Notes: a model not told the origin generated them from the sequence alone. 64,000 nt of DNA from Xenoacremonium recifei (GCA_012184525.1 WOFQ01000066.1:119906-183905); one strand, 5' to 3'. Positions 1 to 11,754 are shown, counted from the first letter of the stretch. Made by a program: numbers and translations.

Positions 1-1584
1 TCAATGTCTTGACACCAGATACTCCGACTCCCTCAGGATTCAGCAGCAGCAGCCCAGACAGCAACCAGGGCGCAGAGTGCAACCAGAACGATGCCTCGTC
101 CTTGGACTTCAACCGGCAGCTGTCCCTGTCGCTGGTTGCCCACATCCAAATATTCATGAAGCACATGTTTCCCATCATGCCAGTGATGGACTTTACAGAG
201 ATCCTCGCAGATGCTGCTCATTTGGATGAATTGACTCCGTGTCGATACGCCCTTGTCCTGGCGCTGTGTGCGGCCACTCGAGCGCAGCTGAGAATGGACA
301 CCAAAGAAAACACCATTGGAAACAACGAGATCCCTCCAGAGCCACAGCTTACGGCAGAGTTACTACTGCGGATGGCGGAAAACGCGCAGCGGCAGTACAG
401 CGTCATTGATGATTGCAGTCTGGACTCGATCTTGATGTCGTACTTCATCTTCGTCGGATATGGAAACCTGAATGACGCCCGCCATGCATGGTTCTATCTC
501 AACCAGAGCACAACCCTTCTACAATCGCTCAACCTGACCACGGAATCGGGGTATGTCAACTTGACAGAGACTGAACGCGAAGTGAGGCGACGGGTATTCT
601 GGCTTCTGTTCGTAACAGAGAGGTATGGCACACATGGCAGCGCTTGATAAGGTTGAAAACGACTGACTCGCTGACCAGAACATTTGCGCTGCAACATCGT
701 CGACCAGTCATGCTTCGAAGTCGCGTAGCAAAACCACGGATTGTCGACTCGGAATGTCCCACCGTGATGCACGACTTCGTCAACCACATTCGCCTTTTCG
801 ACCTCCTTCCATGTTCTCTCTACGAATGGCATCCCGAGGATGAAGAATACAAGTCGCAAGACGCTTCGCTGACCAATACTATTCAAACGAAGTTGTGCGC
901 TCTTCAACCGGAGAAATCGCTCATTGAAAGCCAGCGCTTTGATACACTCCTTACGCAACAATGGCTACGCGTTTCCATGTGGAGACTCGCCTTCGGGAAG
1001 AAACCATCCTTTGTTCATAACCGTGAGCTGTTAATGCCAGTTGATATTCCGCTTGATGCTGGAAAGGTGGTCATGAAGGCACTCAACTCGGTCCTTCAGA
1101 CATCTAAAGACTGCCACGGAATTGAAATTGTGAGAATGCCCTGCCTACCCCCTTCACTAAAGCTTTTTTACTGACCGAGTTTTAGGAACAAAAATTGTTT
1201 GACATTGGGATCTGCCTGGCTGACAGTGCCATGATACCAGCATCCAACTTCTCAACATGGGAAATCGGGCCGCGAGACTTGCTATGTTCCGTGACGAGGG
1301 CGCTGTCCAAATCTCGCGGATGTCAATCACACCTTTTGCCTCTACTATTGCAACATTCAGAGAAAATACTGGGCTACTCGAATCCGATCCCCGATATTAA
1401 TTTGTCATGGAGCCTCGATGGCCTCGCTACGATGGTCGGAGATACCGTCGTTGAGGAGCCCTCAACTCAACCGGACGAGTCAATCGATGCACTTGACTGG
1501 GCGTTGGTCGATGATTTTGGGCTGTTGGATACAACCGCGGCCTACATGTCACTTCCCATTGAACAAGCGGTTGATTCAACATGA
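1..1584 (+). CDS. Fungal-specific transcription factor, 5' truncated
   Basis: This is the C-terminal part of a fungal-specific transcription factor (middle homology region, PF04082 type). The frame is open to the window edge, so the N-terminus, where a Zn2Cys6 DNA-binding cluster would sit, lies outside. I join three exons: 1-622, 679-1129 and 1186-1584, with GT-AG introns at 623-678 and 1130-1185. The first join restores VFWLLFVTERTFALQ, a hallmark of maltose/xylan-regulator-like proteins, and the second gives IEIEQKLFDIG; both preserve frame. Earlier conserved stretches include a helix ending YALVLALCAATRAQL and the segment DARHAWFYLNQSTTLLQSLNL. The gene converges on a GH36 alpha-galactosidase, with only 38 bp between the two stop codons. 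By analogy with sugar-utilisation gene pairs it may regulate galactoside catabolism; that role is inferred from position only. The family assignment is firm; the target is not. Confidence 0.85.
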
Positions 1585-1622
1585 AGGGTTCTGAGACCGT
1601 ATAACTACTACCATATGAAAAC

Positions 1623-3938
1623 CTATAGTCTGTCTATAAAAACGACTTTGCTATCATGGTCGGTACCAAATCTATACTGAATCCCACCGTTCATGAGCGT
1701 GGCGCCGGAGTATTCTCCAGCCCCATCGATGCTGTACTTGGCTGTCGGGTCCAGACCCTGAAGACGGATCATGGGATGGTTATGGACTGTCTTGAATCGA
1801 ATTTGGAAAGCAAACAAAACGGCTTTGGAACCATCCTCCGTAATGAAGAGAGCTGCAGGGTAGTTGGACTCTTCAGGAAGGTTGAGACGCCACAGGTCTC
1901 CTCGGACAACAATGGGGTTGACCTTCTCTGCAAGAGCAATGAGCTCAGGTAGCTGTGCCTTGTCTGCTTCTGGGATAGCGTCTGGGTTTAACTCCAGACC
2001 AAAGGACCCACCCATCATAGCCACGTGAGCGCGGAACCGGAGGGGCGTAATCCGTCCGGTAACGTCGTTTGGAACTGCTGAGATGTGGGCGCCCATGGTT
2101 GAGGCAGGGTATACTACAGAAGTGCCAAACTGAATGTTGAGGCGATCCAGGGGATCCATGTTATCAGAAGTCCAGATTTGGGGCATGAACTGCAATAGCC
2201 CAGGATCAAACCGACCACCGCCTGCTGCACATCCCTCCCAGATGACATCGGGGAAGCGAGTAGTCAGCTCCTTGAATACACGATAGAGGCCCAGAATGTA
2301 GGCGTGGTGGTTGTCAGGGGTCGGGCTCTCGTGAATGCCTCTGTTGTTGTCCCATTTCACATAGGTGATAGGACTACTTCGGAGGATCTTGGACACAGCC
2401 TCAATGATGAAGTCCTGAACCTGAGGGAGCGCAACGTTGAGGACGAGCTGTTGGCGGGTCTCACTCCGAGGGTTCTCGCCGGCATGCAGAGCCCAATCAG
2501 GGTGTTGCTCGTAAAGTTCGGACTTTTGATTGACCATCTCGGGTTCAAACCACAGACCAAATTGAAGCTTCTCACTTTTGTCTGCCGTTGTGGTTTCGAG
2601 GTCTGTCACCTTCTTCACCAGGTCCTCGAGCCCGTTAGGAAATCGGGCGGGATTAACATCCCAGTCTCCTAAACCGCCAAAATCGCTGGTGCGAGGATGC
2701 TTGACACCGAACCAGCCGTCGTCCAGCACGAAGAGCTTCGCGCCTAACTTGGCAGATTCTTGAGCAAGTTTGTATATGGTGTTTTCGTCGTAGTTGAAAT
2801 AAAGACCCTCCCAGCTGTTAAGGAGCACTGGTCGTGGCTCGTTGACAAACTTGCTCGTTATAAGATGCTGACGGTAGAGGCGATGGAATTTGCGAGACAT
2901 TTCCCCGATTCCAGAGGAAGAGAAGATGGATACACACTCTGGAGAGGTCAGAGACTCTCCAGGTTTCAGTGGCCATGACAACTGGATCGGATTCATGCCA
3001 ACCAAGGTCCGGGTGAGACCTTGAGGGCTTTTCTCGACTTCAATATTGAACGAGCCGGTGTAGACGAAGGAGAAGCCCCAAGCGTCGCCGTGAGTCTCGG
3101 TTGTGGTGGATGTAACGAGGCTGACAAACGGATTGTTGTAGTGTGAAGAATATCCTGTAGTGCTTCCGAATCTAGACCTGAAGTTAGAGGAAGATAGATG
3201 GTGTATGATTCTACCGGCCATGACTTACCCTTGCATCCCATAATCGACCTTTCTGCGTGTTCTTGTGCGTTCTCGTGTCCATTCGCCTTGGAGCTGAAGC
3301 ATGTCATACTGGTCATGGGGAAGGTCGACGCTGAAGCTGGACAGCTTCTCAATCGATATAGACTTATTTCCGTCGTTCGTGACCTTGACACTTCGAGTGA
3401 TGGCATCGTATTGAGGAAAGACAGAGTACGACAGATCTGCGCGCGTAGAGCTATACTTATCACGCAGCCGTATCACCAAGGTTGAGACCTGGTCCGTTGA
3501 ACCAAACGTCGCAGGTAGGCCGGGCAGTTCAGGCTTCCCCTCGAGAATATCATGCCCCTCGTATTGGAAGTCGCTCACGGTGTGTCCGTCCGCGTGCTTT
3601 ATGCGTATCGCAGGCGTCCGGAAGTCTCCCCTTCCAATATCGGGGTACTCCCGACGGAGATGTTCTTGGGTCGACCAGCCACCGCCGTTAGAGGCGATCT
3701 GTGCAATGGGGTCTTCGGTGACGGGGCCGCCGAAGTGGTCGGATATGAGGTCGTTTGTGGCCTCGTCGACGTGGAAGCGGTAAGAGACGGATTTGCCGTT
3801 GAGCGCGAAGGATCGGCCGTTGACGACGATGGCTATTGAATCTTGAGCAAAGTTGATTGGGCATGATGGGGCAGACTGGGACATACCTTTTTGGGGAGCC
3901 ATCTCAGAGGATCTTTGGAGGAATGGAATCTTCGTCAT
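1623..3938 (-). CDS. Alpha-galactosidase, glycoside hydrolase family 36
   Basis: It hydrolyses terminal alpha-1,6-galactose from melibiose, raffinose-family oligosaccharides or galactomannan. There are two exons on the minus strand, 3938-3229 and 3177-1623, with a 51-nt GT-AG intron at 3228-3178; the join reads QGSRFGSTTGYSS. The protein is about 754 aa, normal for fungal AglC-type enzymes. The predicted nucleophile is the Asp of YVKWDNNRG (about residue 512) and the acid/base lies in TSDNMDPLDR (about residue 574); WEGCAAGGGRFDPG precedes it. The N-terminal third is the beta-supersandwich domain. I start at the ATG at 3938 (ACC before it); the frame is open further upstream but only through non-ATG codons, and in-frame ATGs at 3902 and 3884 are also possible. 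I see no clear signal peptide, so it may be intracellular, as some fungal GH36 enzymes are. It is the convergent neighbour of a transcription factor. Confidence 0.93.
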
Positions 3939-5629
3939 GGTCAGAAACCGCTGGAAATCTGTGTTTTTGTGTTTCTTCGTTTGCAAAAGCGAGCTCTCAC
4001 TTGAGTCGCTTCAATCTGAGATCGGAAGAGGGAGACGAATTTACCAAGCAACAGGGGACGAACAGACCCAAATTCTCGACTCACCAGACATTTAAATACC
4101 AGAGAAGCTCTCTCTAATCAGAGTGAATCCTTCGCGTTCGAACGCGCTGTAATCATCGCGATCATTTTCGGGCGGATTCCTCATGAGGCGCAAGAAGCCC
4201 GAACATTTCCCCGTGCGTGCAAGCTGCCCCTCGCGACCCCGCAATTCCTGCGCTGTCATGGCATGGCATGGTCCAGCTGAGCGGCGGATCGACGGGCCTT
4301 GGATCCTGGAGCTGCTCATGGGATTGGAGTAGAAGGGCGGGATGATTGGGGCTGGCTGACTGCTGAGTGAGGCGCTTATGTACAGTTTGTTGTGTGCTGG
4401 GTCTGAGTTGTCACCATTTCTCAGAGTCTTCCCCTCTGTCATGGACCCCGCCTCGCCAATTGCTGTGGGAGCATCGCCAACACTTTTTTGCCGAGCAGAT
4501 CTGCTCGATGATTCAGCATTGGGGTAATCGGTTCGCGTAAAGAACTGAAGTTGCTCGATTTGGAGACATTATTTGTCTTGTTCTGGAATAATTGTTCCTC
4601 TGATAACGGGAGCGCGAGGGAGCCTTGACGCATCAATCTAATCCAGAGAGCCAAACATCAAGCCATCAATCCGGCAACTTATCAGTCTTATCTTTATCTA
4701 CAAAGATAGGCGTCACTTTTGACAAAGACCCTTTGACGATTGGGCCGAGACCTGGACTGGACCCTTTCGCTGCTTGTTCTGCCCCCCTAAAGCTGGGGTC
4801 GCTAGCGAGAATTAGGCCCGAGCTATAGCGTCATTACCAGTTGTGAAGAGATGGAATGTCGCGTGGTTGTCAACTGAATGCGCCTTCACAGGATCCCATG
4901 GGCCGGAAGATATGAGCTTGGGACGGTTCTGTGATGATGGGGATATTCGTTGAATACTCTGCTATATTCTCTTTTTGTCTATAATTGACACGTCAAAATA
5001 ATGTTGCCTGGTCTCCAAATCCGCAATCAGTTTCCCCTCCCAACCCGTCGCAAAGAAACAACACAATACTGACTGCCTCGCTTGACAACCAAACTTCAAA
5101 ACAATTGGCATGAGCTCTTCCAAACCTTCGGCCAGACTCGCTTATCGGTGGTTCTTCTCCAAATCGATTTTCCATCATGTTTCCATTATTGTTCCAAAAC
5201 TGCAGCCCGCGCGACAACTTTCCCGCGGAAAACTCCCCTCCACCGGAAAACTCCCTTCGGCGACACATCTGCCTCCGACGGCGAGGCAATGGCGGTTCAG
5301 CATCTCCACCGCGAGATATCTCAATCGACACTTGCAGACACATTGCCCAATCAAGCCTCCTCCCATCTAATCTTGGTCTGCATTGTGGAGAGTCTGGCCG
5401 CGGGGCGATGCGTGCGTGATGCGACACCGAGGATACCCTCACCCTCACGCGGCGCCCGAGAACGGAGCTCAAGCTCATAAAGGTGGGATGCTGCCCCCCG
5501 TTGCCCCTCGTTTGCTCTTCAGTCTTCTCATAAGTTCGCAGCTTCGCTCACCATTTGCTTGCAGTCTTCAGACCCTTTGACACCCCTTTCCCCTTCGATT
5601 CGAGCTAGAAGACTCATAATACCGACACC
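3939..5629. other. Intergenic region between divergent genes
   Basis: This 1.7 kb separates the starts of the alpha-galactosidase (minus) and ACC deaminase (plus) genes and must hold both promoters. Reading frames here are short, overlap on both strands and lack family resemblance, so I call no gene. The last 100 bases before the ACC deaminase ATG are pyrimidine-rich, as is usual for a fungal 5' leader, and a weak TATA-like CATAAAG lies near 5475. Confidence 0.6.
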
Positions 5630-6718
5630 ATGGTTGCCCTTCCCGAGCCTTTCGCCAGCATTCCCCGCGAGACCTTCACTTTCGGTCCCTCGCCCATCCA
5701 GGAGCTGCCCCGGATATCTGCGGCGCTGGGCGGCAAGGTCAATGTCTACGCCAAGCGCGAGGACTGCAACTCCGGCCTGGCCTTTGGCGGCAACAAGGTC
5801 CGCAAGCTAGAGTGAGTTTGTCCCGGGCTCGTCTCACTTTGACCAGTTTCTGACATGAGATTCTCCAGGTACCTTGCCTCCGAGGCCGTCGCCCAGGGCG
5901 CCGACACGCTCGTTTCTATCGGTGGTGTACAGTCCAACCACACCCGCGCGGTCACCGCCGTCGCTACCAAGCTGGGCATGAAGGCCGCGACAGTCCAGGA
6001 GCACTGGGTCGACTGGGAGGACCCCGTCTACGACAAGGTCGGCAACATCCAGCTCTCGCGACTCATGGGCGGCGACGTGCGATTGAACGACTCGACCTTC
6101 GGCATCGAGCACAAGGACACCCTGGCCGAGCTCAAGAAGGAGCTTGAGGCCAAGGGCCGCAAGCCCTACTACATCCCCGCCGGTGCTTCGGATCATCCCC
6201 TCGGCGGTCTGGGCTTCGCGCGCTGGGCGTTCGAGGTCATTGAGCAGGAGAAGGAGCTGGGCATCTTCTTCGACACCATCATCGTGTGCGCCGTCACGGG
6301 CTCGACGCTCGCCGGCATGATCGCGGGCTTCAAGCTCGCGGAGAAGAACGGCGCGAAGAAGCACAATGTCATTGGCATCGACGCCTCGGGCAAGGTGCAG
6401 CAGACCATCGACCAGACCCTGCGGATTGCCAAGTTCACCGGCGAGAAGATCGGTCTGTCTGCTGACGAGATCACCGAGGCGGATGTCATCGTCAACCCCG
6501 ACTACAACGCCAAGGTGTACGGCATTCCCGACGAGACCACCATTGCGGCCATGAAGTTCGGCGCGGAGACCGAGGCTTTCATCACGGACCCTGTGTATGA
6601 GGGCAAGAGTTTGGCGGGCATGATCGACTTGATCCGGACGGGCAAGATTGCGAGCGGGAATGTGCTGTACGCTCACTTGGGCGGCCAGCTTGCTTTGAAC
6701 GTTTACTCCAGCATGTAG
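5630..6718 (+). CDS. acdS: 1-aminocyclopropane-1-carboxylate (ACC) deaminase
   Basis: This PLP enzyme (tryptophan-synthase-beta fold type II) opens ACC, the plant ethylene precursor, to 2-oxobutyrate and ammonia. Exons are 5630-5811 and 5869-6718; the 57-nt intron interrupts the codon for Glu61 and the join reads VRKLEYLASE. The protein is 343 aa, a normal length. The PLP lysine is Lys56 in FGGNKVRKLE, and Ser83 in GGVQSNHTR matches the catalytic serine. Tyr304-Glu305 in VYEGKS and Leu331 in YAHLGG match the residues that separate true ACC deaminases from D-cysteine desulfhydrases. The ATG at 5630 has a good context (ACACCATGG). In plant-associated fungi such as Trichoderma the enzyme lowers plant ethylene; some fungi may simply use ACC as nitrogen. 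I see no linked pathway genes. Confidence 0.93.
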
Positions 6719-7245
6719 AGAGCATATTTATTGTATGATACATAGACTAATGAAAAGAACGACTTCCTATACTGTGTCGAGTGTCCCAGAGTCACGTCAT
6801 CATGGCTGAGGGGGAGATCTGCGTGCGACTCCATCATCGACATGGAGATGGTGGATCAGAGCGCGGGATCAAGAACGTTAGCCTCGTGAATCCTTCCCGA
6901 GGACCGCAACAATTGGTTCTTCGGGATCGGAGTGCCCCTGCAGAGCTACCCGAAACTGCAATACGTCGCGCCAAGTCTCACGCGTAGTCAGCCCTGTGAG
7001 ATCCCTCCTGACCCGATACGTCATGCTGTCCTGATGATGGCTTGGCTGTCGTACTGATCGGGTTCGCGTTCCTCGTGTCGAGGCTAAGCAGTAATGGATC
7101 TTCATTGCGGTCAGCCTGTCCCCAGTAAGCAGAGCGGCACAGCATGTGTGCTTTACCATACTTAAGCTCGCCCTTCTCCATCCAATTGACTGGGTACCTT
7201 GTAGTCTATATTCGCTGCATGTCTCTTATATAATACATCCTTATC
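6719..7245. other. Intergenic region
   Basis: No convincing gene. It holds the 3' end of the ACC deaminase transcript and the promoter of the next gene; a TATA-like TTATATAATA lies at about 7225-7235, unusually close to the ATG at 7246, so the 5' leader may be very short or this may not be the functional TATA. Confidence 0.5.
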
Positions 7246-7971
7246 ATGGATCAACCACCTGAGTATGATGAGAGACCAATAACCCCCTTCGAGTCTCTAT
7301 CGACGTTTGAAAGCCCACCACCGTCGTATGAGACGCTCCTCGTCAGCAGTGGCTATACTCCTGAAGAGCTCCCAACGCTGGTTCTCGACGGCTCGTTGAT
7401 TTATTCAACCATACTACCCGACCGGAAACTCTATGAAATCAGCAGTCCACCATGTGAAGCCGCAAGCCAAAGATATAGTATTCGGAAGGCGAGGTATAGA
7501 GTAGCAGATATGAATGGCCGCTCGCGGATGAAGATTCGTCCAGATCATATCTACGATTTTCGGACCGCTCGTTCGTGTGTTCGGTTGAAAGATATCGATA
7601 TTATCGGCAAGGCGAGCTCTAAACGATCGTTCGAGAGGGTCAAGATGTCGGCTGGGTTGGATCTATCGCAGTACTCAGCACCAGGCTTCTTCAAATCCAA
7701 ACAATGTGTCCGTGAGAAGATAAGTCATGGGATGGAGATTACCTGGAAGAACGCCGACAAAGACGTAGTCGCCATCGAAACTCGGCCAGAGCGCGACAAG
7801 AACGGTACCGTACTGTCGCTCCCTCAACTCGAGATCAAAGAACACCTCGACGAGAAGGATCTAGATCTGCTGGTCACCTGCTGGGCGGCGAGGGTCTGGA
7901 AAGAGTGTGAGCGAGAATATGTCGAGCCTCTTACCACAAGTCTGTACCTCTTTGCCATGTGCATGTACTGA
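7246..7971 (+). CDS. Uncharacterised protein with two PPxY motifs
   Basis: I do not recognise a named family. The 241-aa reading frame begins at an ATG and has balanced, coding-like composition. Near the N-terminus it carries two PPxY motifs, QPPEY (residues 4-7) and PPPSY (residues 25-28), the classical ligand of WW domains such as those of the Nedd4/Rsp5 ubiquitin ligase. The rest looks like an alternating beta-strand domain (for example the stretches LYEISSPPCEAASQRYSI and KMSAGLDLSQYSAPGFF); a tubby-like or LURP-like barrel is possible but unproven. The last residues (LYLFAMCMY) look unlike the preceding domain, and a good branch point plus acceptor (CTGAC ... ACAG at 8001-8002) follows. 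A spliced form using a donor near 7940 would replace them with a Lys/Arg-rich tail ending at 8091. Confidence 0.6.
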   Translation: MDQPPEYDERPITPFESLSTFESPPPSYETLLVSSGYTPEELPTLVLDGSLIYSTILPDRKLYEISSPPCEAASQRYSIRKARYRVADMNGRSRMKIRPDHIYDFRTARSCVRLKDIDIIGKASSKRSFERVKMSAGLDLSQYSAPGFFKSKQCVREKISHGMEITWKNADKDVVAIETRPERDKNGTVLSLPQLEIKEHLDEKDLDLLVTCWAARVWKECEREYVEPLTTSLYLFAMCMY

Positions 7972-8091
7972 GCTCGCAAACTGACAATCATGCGACCGAC
8001 AGTAAAACGAATCGCCTCTGCAACGGCGGCAAAGCGAAAGACACGATCTTCTGAAGTTGTCATGGCGACATCGGTCGTCGGCTTCTCATGA

Positions 8092-9618
8092 GATGTTCTT
8101 TTCGACGCTCGAACAGCTTCATCGCCGACGTCGTCCTCTCGCCTCTCTCCCCTCTCACCTCCCTCCGCCCTCGCCCTCTTCTCTCGCCCAGCGGCGCCCC
8201 CGTCTCTGCCTCATTTTTCTGCCTGATTCTCGCCTCAGGCACTGATCCGCCAGGCACTGGCCGCCAACGCCATGTTTGGCGGCCCGCCTTCACAAAGGTG
8301 ACTTCTGGCGCCATGATTCACTGCACCGCACTCTCTCAATTCTCGCCTCGCCGCCCCTTAGCGCGAATTTTTGGCACATCATCCGTCCCAATCATGACCT
8401 ATGGAATACTCGATCTCGGCGTGCCTCGGGTAATGCATCTGGCAATTGAACGAAAACTCGAAGGATGCACGTTATGAAACTTGGACAGTAGGGAGTTTCG
8501 AGGTAGTAGAAACGATTTATCTACTTGGTTTTACCTGTAATTCAAGGAAATTGCGGCTTTGGTGGATGGTCCTCAAGGGCACTTTGTACCTAGTATCATA
8601 CATAGACGTACCCAAATGTACCCGCAAAGCGAAGTGAAAGTCGTGTCAGAACAATAGGATCAATAGGAGCAAGGTGATATCATCCTCCACCCTGACTAGA
8701 TCGTACTCGCGATAACCATGGGAAATTCCCAGCGACGCCTTGGACGAATGATTTAGGGGAAATTCGGAGAGACATTAATTGGATCATAGGAATTTCAAAA
8801 TGACTCCAGATTGAAACATATCCGAGTGGTTTTCGTCTCCTCATGCGAGTGTTTTGACTGCCATGATCTGTCGTGGTGTCCTGTCTCCCCAGCCACCGTA
8901 TTATGGTATTTCTCAGAAATTCTCCACTCCCTTCTCCAGACAGGCGTGATATCAATCTGAAAGGACGCTAGTCCCATCGTCCAGTGTAGTTCATAGTGAC
9001 TCATGGGAAGATGCGACACATGGGTCCGGTCATGGAAATGCGCAGGAGGTGCGTCCTCTGGACTCGGCGGACATCATGTCTTTGACTCGAAATACTAAGG
9101 ATGAACTACATAATCTGCTACTGGCTTCATTATCCATATGGTAGTTGACCATCTTTGTGTGTCGGTTGGTTTCCGTGAGTTCATGTACGAGACCATCCAT
9201 TAAATGTAGGCAAACATTGTCGACTCGCGCCAGTATAAAGAATTTCCTATATGCCCCACTTTGTCTCCCAGTATGGGCGCCCGTGTAAGTGGGATAAAGT
9301 GAGCTGGAACTCAACAATGCACCAGGTGAGGTCAATGGTCATGAAAGACTATTCACCACGACCCCATGAAAGGTGCCTTCACCATTCTTTCTGACACTAC
9401 CGACTTCTGAACGAGAAGTGAGAAACACCCTGGTATATAAGGAACGCTTCCCACCGCCCATTCTCGACTTGATTTCTTTCTTCCACATCATCTCGACTTC
9501 TCTCGTCTGCTTCCCGCGGACGACGACGACAACGACAACGACGAGATCAACTGCGCCTGCGCCTCCCTCGCCTCTCCCGCCTCCTCCTCCCCTCCCTGTC
9601 GCCGGTTCATCCACCAGG
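8092..9618. other. Intergenic region with promoter of the seven-exon gene
   Basis: About 1.5 kb without a convincing gene. The short frames around 8060-8480 lie in pyrimidine-rich sequence and have shadow frames on both strands. The right end holds the downstream gene's promoter: a TATA box near 9434 followed by a CT-rich and GAC-repeat leader (about 9520-9600). Confidence 0.5.
9434..9440 (+). promoter_or_regulatory. TATA box
   Basis: TATATAA in the context TGGTATATAAGGAACG lies about 180 bp before the ATG at 9619, with a CT-rich leader in between. It is a textbook core-promoter element for the downstream gene; the assignment is by position and sequence only. Confidence 0.5.
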
Positions 9619-11754
9619 ATGAACCAGAACGCCGCCGCCGCCGCCGCCATGGCTGCTGCTGGTGCTGCTGGTCAGCACCAGAACGTCGCCCTCACGGGCG
9701 GCGTCAACAACCTCTTCGTATGTATCCTTCCTTCTCATGTGTCTTCAATGCTTAGTCATGCTAATCATCCTTGGTATATAAAGCCTGCCGGCCACCTGCC
9801 CGGCTTCCTTCCCTCGGCCGGCCCCTTCATGGGCGGCAACAACGTCAGTATTCCATTGATCCATTGACTCATTTGAACCTGATATATCAGGCTAACACAT
9901 CAGTATATAGTCTCTGTCGGTTCAGCCGACCACCTTTGCCCCCAATGGGGGCACCAACTTCTCTGCCCTCTCGGGCAACCAGGCCCTCATGGGCCCGACC
10001 CCTTCCTCCGCCTCCCTGGTCTGTTCACTCATGCCCTTCTTGTCATGACTATCAACACTGACATTCTATACAGGCGTCAATGGGTGCTGCCTCTTTCGGG
10101 GCAGCGGCAGCCGGCAATGCTGCCAACAACACCTCGGCCCCCGCGGCCGACCCCCTCTCCTTCGGCTTCGGCCAAGGCTTTCCTTTCGGTGGCCCCGGTG
10201 CCGCCCCCATGAACGCCGGCATGCCTCCCGCCATGCCCTCCGCCATCCCTCCCGCCCTCCCTCCCGCCCTCTCTGCCATGGGCTTCGGTCCTGGCACCTG
10301 GGACCCGACGACCTTCCCGCCTCAAGGCCCCAGCACCACCTCTTTCCCCGGCAACGGCATGTTCCCCCCTCTGCCCGATGCCTCTACCATCACCGGCTTC
10401 CAGCCGGCAACCTCCGAGCTGCCTCCCACGCCTCCCCTCAACCTTCCGGTTGAGAATGGCAACATGCAGGATTTCTGGGCCGGGGCGTCTGCCAACCCGG
10501 TTCAGACCGGTCAGGCTCTTCAGCCTGTTCAACAGTCCCTTCATATCCCTACACCGGGGACTGTTATGCCTCCTCCTGCCCCTCCTCGCGTTTCTCGACG
10601 GCCTCAACCCTCGCAGCCCGGTCCTGTCCCTCGCGGTGTCCCGGTTGATGCTGCTCACCACTTCAGCCAGTTTGCGGCCAACTCGCAGGCCGCTATCAAG
10701 GATGAGACCAGCCCCGGCGCAGACAACGCCGACACCAACGAGCCCGGCCAGCGAATTCCTCAAAAGGCCAAGCCCAAGTCAATTGCCGTGCTTCGGGAGC
10801 TCTCCTATGAGCGCAACACCGCCCACAAGGAGATTCTCAACACCATGGACTCCCGCGACTTCGAGTACAAGGGCTTCATCAACAGCCGCGCCGACTACGA
10901 GCGATTCATGGGCCTCTATGAAACCGCTGCTGCCCTTGCGCGCAAGACCTCCCGTCCTGAGACTGATCGCACATTCCCCCAGGACGATGAGGAGATGTCT
11001 GCTATGGCCTGGCAGCTTTTCGAGGCCATGACCGATTTCAGCATCGTCGGTCGTGAGTGGCGCACCAAGATGGGCACGAAGCTTGCCCGGGCCTGGGAGA
11101 ACGAGCTCAAGGAGCAGTTTCGTCTTCGGGGCGAAATGGCTGAGTACAACGCGCTTTCGGAAGAGCAGCTCCGTCCCCCTCGTGAGCGCATGCCACCTCG
11201 TGACGTCCAGTGGAGGAACACTGTTCACGTGGATCTCTCGCCCCACGAGATCGAGGCGCTTTGCTGGAAGATACTTGTAAGTTGCTGATGTGTTTGATCT
11301 GCAGTATCATGACTTGAGGCTGACCTTGTACAGATGGCCTGCTACAAAGCCCAGATGGGAGAGGCCCCTTTGCCTCTTTGGTGCGGCCCCGACTCCCATT
11401 GGGAGGAGCCAGAGACCTTTGGACAGCGATAGGAACGCGTCCTTGCGGGCTTCCGGGTACGTATCTGCTGCGAGTCTGTTCATGAGCTCTCACTGACATA
11501 TCTTAAGGAGTCCAAGACGATGATCCACTCCGCCCTTAGGGGTGATTGGGTTGTGCGAATCGTAAACGCACCTTTCTACGAGTCCCGTGTAAGTATTCTT
11601 TGCCTTCCCTTCTATTCTTTCCCGTTACTGACAAGTTTCCTTGCAGAGAAAGATCCAAAATATGGCCGGTAATGACCGGAAGCGGGGCATTATCGAGCAG
11701 GGTGTCGAGCATGCCAAGCGGGCTCGAACCACGACTGCAGCTGCGCAGGATTGA
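9619..11754 (+). CDS. Uncharacterised Ala/Pro-rich protein, seven exons, internal TAG
   Basis: No known domain is recognised. Seven exons can be joined, all at phase 0: 9619-9717, 9784-9843, 9911-10018, 10074-11276, 11334-11456, 11508-11588 and 11647-11754. The product would be 593 codons. The first third is low-complexity (polyalanine, then Pro/Gly/Met-rich), the middle (about residues 225-425) is a charged helical region including ELSYERNTAHKEILNTMD, and the C-terminus is basic (EHAKRARTTTAAAQD), suggesting a nuclear protein. Exon 5 contains an in-frame TAG at 11430-11432; before and after it the frame is coherent (PETFGQR, then ERVLAGFR) and the two later exons join cleanly. I tested skipping the TAG with nearby GT sites and none keeps the downstream frame. 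It may be a nonsense mutation, a sequence error or a readthrough stop. If termination is real, the product ends 91 codons short. Confidence 0.7.

Noticed and set aside
5082..5480. Overlapping 132- and 161-aa frames upstream of ACC deaminase
   Set aside because: They lie opposite each other, have no family features and sit in the expected promoter; likely chance frames in GC-rich sequence.
5834..6676. 280-aa minus-strand frame opposite ACC deaminase
   Set aside because: Mirror frame of a GC-biased gene; no protein family.
8088..8477. 129-aa plus-strand frame
   Set aside because: Composition is Pro/Ser/Arg-rich from a CT-rich tract, no family match and no splice or leader support.
10077..10763. 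228-aa minus-strand frame in the seven-exon gene
   Set aside because: Gly/Arg-rich shadow of the Pro/Ala-rich exon.
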